Shown here: positions 56,816 through 64,000 of the stretch, piece after piece
Position numbering within the stretch: the stretch's first letter is position 1
How the letters are laid out: the number at the start of each line of letters is the position of its first letter
Assembly (NCBI RefSeq): GCF_964199755.1
Contig: NC_133906.1
Span: 20,521,419-20,585,418 of the forward strand
DNA: 64,000 bases
Direction: 5' to 3'
DNA from: Larus michahellis
Lineage: Eukaryota > Chordata > Aves > Charadriiformes > Laridae
The notes under the pieces: model-generated
The model's input: only the letters and a program-made list of their open reading frames with translations
The model's database searches: none
What the model was told of the DNA's origin: nothing
Made by a program: the position numbers and the translations under genes

Positions 56816-59079
56816 GTTAAAAGCAGAGGAAAAAAGAATTCTTTTGATTTTTGTTTCAACTGAGATGGACCAGAATAGTTCAGCTGGCATTTAGCATTAT
56901 GTTTCAAGGCCAGTGTGTTTAGTCAGATTAGTGGCAAACTGTTCCACTGCCTAATGTCTCTGAGTCTTACAGAAAGGAATTGGAGTAGCCCAGCAGTTTC
57001 TTATGACTGATTTTAAAAGCTTTTGACAAATGTACAGGATTTTTATACTTTTTAAAAATAAAAAAAAAAATTAATAATTTCTTCCCTGTTGTGTTTATTA
57101 CTTGGCCTTTCTCATTCCTGGGACTTTTACTAGTAATTGGTGAAAGTTCCAAACACTGAAGTTAATAACAAAGATACTGTACAGACTTGAATTCTCTTAG
57201 GACGTGGGTAGATGTTGTGTTCTCATCTGTGGCCTGGGAAGTCATCTGTCCCCTGCTGTGAGAGGGACAGGCAACAACACAGGAGAGCGTCGCTGGTGCC
57301 TGCAAGGAGGGTGCTAAGAACTTGTATTGCTGCTCTCTGATTTTCCTGGGGATGATGCAGACGTAGCTGACCTGACAATACGTGTGTGTTAGAGGGACAG
57401 CGGGAGCGTGCGTTGCCTGGTCTATGCACACTTTTGCTCTGGTTTAACTATCAGTTTTGTCAAAACAGTTAAATCGTACAACCTCTCAGAGCGGAAATAT
57501 TTCTGCTAACGTAAGGGGGCTTGTCCCAGGGTAACTGGAATTTGAGGGAAATAACCTATTTCAGTATAGAAATACAACTGCAATTATATAATAGGTATTT
57601 ATAAGGGTATTATTACTGCTTTTAACTATACTGGTTTCAAAAACACTAGAACAGTGCTAGAACAGTACTCTGGGCAGGCTGTTGCTAAGTGATAGCCAGC
57701 AGTTGGGACTGGCCATAAAAACGGAAGGAGAGGATCAAATGTGACTGAAGGTGGTCGGTACTGAGTTAGTTTCCCACGAACTTGCATAGCAGCCTACTCC
57801 TCTGTCTCCCCTTTTCTTCCTGCAGGAAGAATTTACACATTCAAGGCAGTGTGCATTTTGGTGGGGTGGTTTTGGTGGGGTTTTTGGTTGTGGGTTTTTT
57901 TGTTTGGTTTTTTTTTGTTAAAAACCCACTAAACAGACACTGATGTAAAATACTACTTTGCAGTTTCTTCCTGAGATTAAACAATGAGTCTATGTGTTTA
58001 TAATAGCACAGGGCTTCCCCTCTTCTGCTGTGTGCTAATACTGAGCAGTTAAGTACATGCAAGGAGATAATGCATATCGTTTTCAGTTTTTAGAACAGGC
58101 TGTATAATTCCTAGGAAGAGGATATGAGGGATTGTGAGACGATGACTCTGAATGAATCATTGCATCAGTCATTTACCGCTAAGAACTTCCTATCTGTCTT
58201 TGTGGGTTTTTTTTTGTCTTGTAACACAAATGTAATTTACTTGACTTTGAAATGCCGTATGTTGCTATCTGATACCTGACTTTGGACGTTACTTATAAAG
58301 CAATTGTTCCACAGGTGGTAACATTTGGGTTTTGCAGTCTGAGTAAAGATGAAAAAACAATTTTGGCAATCATGATTCATGCTTGGGAAATATTATGTAA
58401 GGGTTTTTATCGTATATGTTATGATTATCTGATACATAAATAGATATATTGTAGAATGTATGTACATTGTGTGTGTGTGTAAAAAATGGGTCTGTATTAG
58501 GTCTTATTCTCAGAACGTTTTCTAATTAATTCACATGCTTACAATAACATGTAATAAGTAAACAGGTATGTTTACTTATTGCAGATGCAGACTTTGGAAC
58601 CGAGATATGAATTGTCTGTATAGGCATGGCCTTTAATTTGTATTAATATAACTGCAAGAGAAAGAAACTCCCTGTGGCATCCTCATGCATGACTTTGTAG
58701 CTGTAGGGGAAAATAAATCGTCCCCAAGTTCCAGATGTAGACTGGCATTAGTGTCACACGCAGCTCGACCTGTGTCCTGTGCTTACAGGTATTTCTATAG
58801 CTGCAGAAGTCCCATACTGTGACCCAGTGAAGAAAGGTGTTTCCTCTGAAGTTGGTCAGCAATCCTTGGCCAATGTATTGCCGTAACAGGAACTGCTAAA
58901 AGCAGAGGAACCAGTTATGAAAGATTAATGGTAGGTGGTGGAATCTGTTACAGTAAAACCACTTTGCAGCATTAACACACGTTGCCTCACTTTCCTTTGG
59001 AGAAATGTTTCTGCACAGTATACCCGTTATGGATTAAAATGCAAATTATACCGCAGCCACCTTTTGCCCAGGTGCCCTC
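56816..59079. other. Intergenic region between THG1L and LSM11
   Basis: About 2.3 kb. It holds the alternative poly(A) signal near 57057, a G/T-rich patch at 57858-57917 with G-quadruplex potential, and a short TG repeat at about 58469-58481. No gene recognised. Confidence 0.6.
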
Positions 59080-60150
59080 TCATTGCCCGGGGCGGGTGGA
59101 GCGGCGTCCCTGCTCGGGGGAGCACCCCCAGAACGGCCGGGGGACCCTGGGCCGGGCTGCAGAGGGAGGCCCCAGTTCAGAGACTCGCGGTGGAGCTGCA
59201 CCAGGGACTCCTGAAGATGCAGCGGGGAGGGAAACCGGTAACCCGCCGCCCGGCCCGCTCCGCCCCTCAGGGCCCGGCCGGGGCGGTGCTCCGCAGTCTC
59301 CCCTCCCCTCCCCGCACGCCCGGAACCCGCTCAGCTTGTGCGCCCGCCGGCTGGCGCAGCAGCGTCCCCTAGCGGCGGCCGGCCGGGCCGCCGCCCGCAG
59401 CCCGGCATGGAGGAGGACGAGGGGGCTGCGGGAGGCGCGGAGCAGCGGCGCCCCCGCCGCCGTCCCGGCGCCGAGCGCTCCCCCAGCCCCAGCCGCCTGG
59501 ACGTGAGCTCCAGCCGCTTCGACCCGCTGCTGGCGCTGTACTCCGCCAGCACGCCGCTGCCCTTCCCCGCCGCCCCCTGCTTCAACAACCTCGCCGAGTA
59601 CGAGAGCTTCCAACGCGGCCTGCTCCGACCGCGCGGCCGCCGCTCCGCTACCTCCCGCCGCGGCCCGCCCGCCGCCGCCCGCCGCGGCCCGCCCGCCGCC
59701 GACCCCGAGCGCATCCAGCGCCTCCGCAGCCTCATGGTCAACGCGGGCCCCGAGCAGGAGGCGGCCGAGGGCGGCGCGACGGCCCGGCGGCGGCGGGCGC
59801 CGCGGAACGTCCTCACCAGGATGCCCCGTAAGGGCGGGAGGGCGGGCTGAGGGGGGTGGAAGGCCGTGAGGGGCAGAAGGCCGGGAAGCGGGGTGAGGCG
59901 GCAGGTTGAGGGGTGCTGGGGTGGGGAGGGGGAGCGAGGTGGCGGCCGGAGTGAGGGAGGGGGAGGGCGGGAGGGCGCGGGCGGGCCCTGCGCTGGGGTG
60001 GGGGTGATGTGGTGGCTGAGGTGAGGTTGGAGGGGTGCGGGCCGGGCGCGGGTGGAGTTTGGGGGAGTTTTTGGAGGGTTGAAGAGGGCGGCGGCTGAAG
60101 GAAGCGGTTGGATGACAGCGGGGCGTGGGGGGAAATGATGGAGTTTGGGT
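59080..60150. promoter_or_regulatory. LSM11: CpG island and LSM11 promoter
   Basis: A strongly GC- and CpG-rich stretch covering the region upstream of the LSM11 start, exon 1 and the first part of intron 1. No TATA box was seen. The start site cannot be placed exactly. Confidence 0.65.
59407..59827 (+). CDS. LSM11: LSM11 exon 1
   Basis: 421 bp. Encodes [10 protein letters not shown] to NVLTRMP, Arg/Ala/Pro-rich. It contains a tandem duplication coding RRGPPAA twice (residues 84-98). Donor gtaagg. The frame is open upstream without an ATG, so 59407 is the start. Confidence 0.93.
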
Positions 60151-63100
60151 GGAAAGCGGTACTTGTGTGCTAGGTGGGGAAAATTGTGTGCGGAAATGAG
60201 GAACGGCGCATTTCACAGAACTGCTTACGCAGAGATTACAGTGAATTTATTACGGTGCTGTCCTCGTCTGTTATTTGGTTAGTTACGTTCATCCTCTTGA
60301 TTTTAAGAAAAAAAAAAAAGGATGAGAAACCGGTGTGCTTTTAAAAGTACTATTTTTAAACCAGGAATCAGATTTGAGCCCGGGCAGCTCATAGTTCAAT
60401 CATAACTGCAGCATGAGTCTGTTACGCACCGCTATATCTTGGTTACTAACTGTGTATCCTGGGGGCATAAATACAGCACTGACATTTGAGTAACATGATG
60501 ATAGAACAGGAGGGGAGGCAGCTGTGATGTGGCTTTATGATGTATCTCTGATGATGATAGACGTTTCTCGTCTGAATGTATGCATGCAGTCAGGGTTATA
60601 GCCCCTAAACATTAAAGAGTGCAGCTTGTGCACCTACACCAAGAGCCAAATGGCATTGCTATCAAACAAGATGTCATTTTAGTGCATTGAATTAAAAATA
60701 CTGGGTGCTTATTGCAATCAAAGTGTCTCTCCTATTAATGTTGCGTTTATAAAAAGGCAAAACCCAAAATGTTCAATTCTAAATGCCCAAAGCAGAACTT
60801 TTTTCTTGCTTAGACACCAGAACATAATGTATTCATTGCTGTAGGTGCTGCGTGATCCTGAATGTCAGGATTAGCGTTCTGCACAAATGCAGAGGTTCTG
60901 TTGGTGTAGGTTTTCCGAAAGAACTGACCTTAAATATTGATTCAGGATCTTAATGTGAAGTAACTGTATTTGGATTACTGTGATGGAAATCGAAAAAAAA
61001 AAAAAATCTCTGTGAAAATTAACTTTAGTGGTGGTCTAGAAAATAGATGACATGGTTCCATTAAGAGCACGTATTTAATATCCACACATCTAAGGCTGGA
61101 CGGTGTGGACTTCGAAGAAGAATGGCACAACTGACATATAGAAAGTGCTGTTCAGCAGTCTGGAGAGTTTTGAGAATAATTTATAGCCAAGATTGTTGTG
61201 CTTTCCCTGTAAGTTGGGGGCCTGTCTGCACTGCAGGTGGGCCAGCATTTGAAGCTTGGATTCTAAGGCAGTAGCTGCCTCTGAAAATAACTGATACGTG
61301 GTTTGCCGCGTTGCAGTTGTGATGCTGTGAGAGGGAGCTGTGACAAAGTATAATGTGTTCCTTAAATTCAGTGGGTTAGAAATGTAAAATGGAGCTAAAA
61401 TTTTGCCTGTCATGAGGGATGATTTCAGATGTAGCCATAAAAGTAAGAAGGAAGCTACTTTAGCAGTGCCTGTTTTGGATCAGTCCAGGAGAAGCTATTT
61501 CAAATTCCTTAGTATTTACCAAGGGGCAGAGAACTCATGCGCAATCAGTGACTCTGGAGCAGTTAAAAAGGCATTTGATAGTGTTCCGAGTTATTTCAAC
61601 TGCTTTGGCTTGCTTTGCTCTTGTTTATTTTTAATCTTCCCTCTTAATAAAGTCTACCCTGAGGACAAGGACTTGAACTGAACCAGAGTTTGGATCTTTA
61701 TTTTCTCCCTCCTGGAGTACTCGCCCTCTGGCTTACAGTAGTTTTCTAGTCATTCTTCAGAATCCTGGTATTAAGCATGTGCTTATTTTATACAAATAGG
61801 GATTGGATTTTGAGTACAAAACCAAGTAGGTAACTCTCTTCCCTACGGATTGAAAAATTTTTAATACTGATACTTAGCAGCATCAAAAGCCACAGGCAAA
61901 TCTAGCTGCGTGCAGACCCTGGTCATTACAGGCTTTGATGCTTGCAGAAGAGAGATGTTGCAAAGACAAATTCTTGTGTTGCTGTTTTATTTTTTCTGAG
62001 AAGTGGATGCCAGATTGTTGAAAGGTTTTTGGATGATGTGTTCTGTCCTTCTGATTAGGTGAAGTTGGAGGTTTGCCCTGGTGAAGCTGGAACGTTACAG
62101 CAGGAAAGTGGGAAGAGCATGTATTGTCTAGATTTGGTAGAGCTCTAGTGTTTTCCACCAGCCCTAATGGGGTGCCGACAAGCAAAGGTGTAGTTGGAAA
62201 TAAAGATTGTACTTGGATTTTTATACGAAGTTGTAGATAAAGCTCCTACATAAAAGGAACATACGCATCTAAAAATCTTAAAAAAATCTAAAATGATCCT
62301 GAAAATTTCCATGTTTTGTTAGGAAAAAATAGCATTATCTGATTAAAAGCATCAATCTGATGTAGTGATGGTGTCATCTCTGGTTCCCATGATGGACCTG
62401 AGAATTCAGAACATAGGTTTGTTATCAGTTCAGCTGAAGAAAGCACAGAGACTAGTTAAATGACCCCACTAAGCAAAGCTGGGAGGTACTGAGACAGCTT
62501 ATGCTCTGTGTGAAAGCAATTTTCCTCATCTATCCAGCTGGAGAGGGCTGGAAAGAAGACAGCAGATCTCAAAAAATAAATGTGATTGGGTTAATTCAGA
62601 GGAAACTACTTTAGATTTCCCTGCTGTGGCTAAGAATTGCCATGCAGCCAAAGACTGCAGATCAGCTGTCATACAGTAACATTTTACACTCACAGGATGC
62701 ATTTTCCAGTGTGCGGATCAAACCTTGAATACATAGTTCCTAAAGCGCAATGTGAGAGGTCATCTGTGACTCTCATATTTTTATTAATATGAAGAACTGT
62801 GTGAGATTTCAGACCAACACTTTTCCCTGGCTCTCAGTAGGAATTGCACAGCAGTCCTGGGGCTGTGTTTGCACAAGGAAGCAGGTAGCTGTAATTTATC
62901 TCAGGAATGGCTTCACTATGGCGTGGGTGGAAGTTGTAAAGTAAATTAATATCTCCCCTTCTAGATAATGTACACTTGCAAAGATTTGTAGTGTGCAGAT
63001 AAGGCTTGTGTGTACCAGGTAAGCTGTGTGTTTTACTGAATTCCTTTGGGTTTGCCCTGACTAAAAGCATTATTGTGCTGCAATTTAGTGTGGTTTCATT

Positions 63101-63909
63101 GGTGGCTGCTGCTTTTAGTAATTTTATTTTTGCCAGAGAATTGTACATCTTTGAAGGATAAAGAATTGTACACCTTTGAAGGATGTTCAGCTGGCTGGTG
63201 AAAGTTTTAACTGGAACAATAAGTTTTCATCAACTTAAACTAATCCAGTTTAGTTAGTTGAAGAACTTGGAGTCATCTGTTGCTTTAGAAATCTCCTTGT
63301 AAAGAAAAGCAATGGATCTGATACAATACTTTATTAAAACAGATTGTAACTAATCTGAGGTAGCCTTAACTAGGCATTTGTCTTTTCTGCGAAACACTGC
63401 TTCTGTGAGCTTTCTGTTCCCTCTGAACTGCTTTTATTTAAGATTAGCATTACTTAGAATGTTTCTGAAATGTAGGAAAAAGATTTTCACATAAGGCTGA
63501 TGGGTTATGTAGAGCAAACCCCCAAACTATTCGTATTTTCTGAAGTCTTTGCTGTCCCCGCTGTAAGGAGAGTTTTGGTTGTTTATTATCTACAATCACA
63601 GTGCGTTACAGTGCTCTGGGGTTTCTCATTTCTTTTGCTGTAAAGACAAGTGTTGTACCAAGATCTGCCATATTTCTACATAGAGTAGTTTTCTACGTAT
63701 ATATGTATCTGTCTATATATCTATATCTGTATTTCGTTGCAGACTGGTGACGTTTTCTTTCTGTTTTAGTCCACGAAGGCAGCCCATTGGGGGAACTTCA
63801 TCGCTGTGTCCGAGATGGTGTAAAAATCAATGTCCATATCCGCACTTTCAAAGGGCTTCGTGGAGTCTGCACAGGGTTTTTGGTTGCATTTGACAAGTTC
63901 TGGAATATG
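59407..63909 (+). CDS. LSM11: LSM11, U7 snRNP Sm-like protein, first two exons (partial; runs off the window)
   Basis: With LSM10, LSM11 replaces SmD1/SmD2 in the U7 snRNP, which cleaves replication-dependent histone pre-mRNAs; its N-terminus recruits FLASH and the cleavage complex. Visible here are residues 1-187 of an expected about 360. Residues 31-45 carry [15 protein letters not shown] and 58-67 [10 protein letters not shown], the conserved N-terminal recruitment segment; 99-107 DPERIQRLR; 134-140 NVLTRMP. Exon 2 starts the Sm fold with [40 protein letters not shown] and KFWNM (Sm1). The start ATG has a strong context (GCATGG). The remaining Sm2 and linker exons lie beyond 64000. Confidence 0.94.
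59828..63769 (+). other. LSM11: LSM11 intron 1, 3.9 kb
   Basis: The first 300 bases are CpG-island sequence; the rest is AT-rich and holds no recognisable gene or repeat family, apart from a short direct duplication at 63137-63185. The final 91 bases of the window (63910-64000) are the start of intron 2. Confidence 0.6.
63770..63909 (+). CDS. LSM11: LSM11 exon 2 (Sm1 motif)
   Basis: 140 bp, acceptor ctgttttag, donor gtaatt. Encodes [20 protein letters not shown] and [19 protein letters not shown], the Sm1 half of the fold, almost identical to human LSM11. Confidence 0.96.
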
Positions 63910-64000
63910 GTAATTATTGTTCCAGCCCTTGACTTATGACTGCTATATTGAAACCTTGAAATTTGCAACAGGTTTAAGCAAAATACATTTTGAGAAGATT

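Noticed and set aside
59338-59406. Upstream in-frame extension of LSM11
   Set aside because: It would need a non-ATG (GTG) start; the ATG at 59407 has strong context and matches the known N-terminus.
59080-60216. 378-codon minus-strand open frame over the LSM11 first exon
   Set aside because: Antisense to a recognised exon in a CpG island, where stop codons are rare on both strands; the product is low-complexity Pro/Ala/Arg.

Overview
This window is vertebrate nuclear DNA, almost certainly from a bird. Evidence: compact multi-exon genes with GT-AG introns, CpG-rich first exons, and several truncated CR1 LINE copies ending in the ATTCTATGA-type tail typical of birds and other sauropsids. The species cannot be named from the sequence alone.

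Four protein-coding genes are present, in the order known from the human 5q33 segment. (1) ADAM19, minus strand, 3004-36577: I reconstruct 23 coding exons with perfectly compatible phases, giving an 899-residue metalloprotease-disintegrin. (2) SOX30, minus strand, 43239-51777: five coding exons, 661 residues, with the HMG box in exon 2. (3) THG1L, plus strand, 51986-56467: six coding exons, 299 residues, the tRNA-His guanylyltransferase. (4) LSM11, plus strand, from 59407 and running off the right edge: exons 1 and 2 are visible, encoding the U7 snRNP Sm-like protein. The first about 250 bases may be the 3' end of a plus-strand gene converging on ADAM19. By human gene order NIPAL4 would be the candidate, but no coding sequence of it is visible.

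Layout: 1-252 possible convergent 3' end; about 635-3003 ADAM19 3' UTR; 3004-36577 ADAM19 coding exons and introns, with intron 3 (9.8 kb) the largest; 36.1-36.8 kb ADAM19 CpG island; 36.6-43.2 kb intergenic with no gene seen; 43.2-51.8 kb SOX30; 51,778-51,985 a 208-bp CpG-rich head-to-head promoter interval shared by SOX30 and THG1L; 52.0-56.8 kb THG1L; 56.8-59.1 kb intergenic; 59.1-60.1 kb LSM11 CpG island and first exon; then a 3.9-kb LSM11 intron and exon 2.

The four genes do not form a pathway: cell-surface ectodomain shedding (ADAM19), spermatid transcription (SOX30), tRNA-His maturation (THG1L) and histone pre-mRNA 3' processing (LSM11). The only evident coupling is the shared SOX30/THG1L promoter interval. 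I found no RNA gene, CRISPR array or complete mobile element. I found no convincing sign of a previously undescribed system. The points most worth a second look are the bidirectional promoter with RFX-like and ETS motifs, the open frame running from SOX30 exon 3 deep into its intron, the clustered SUMO-type motifs of SOX30, and a duplicated coding repeat in LSM11.
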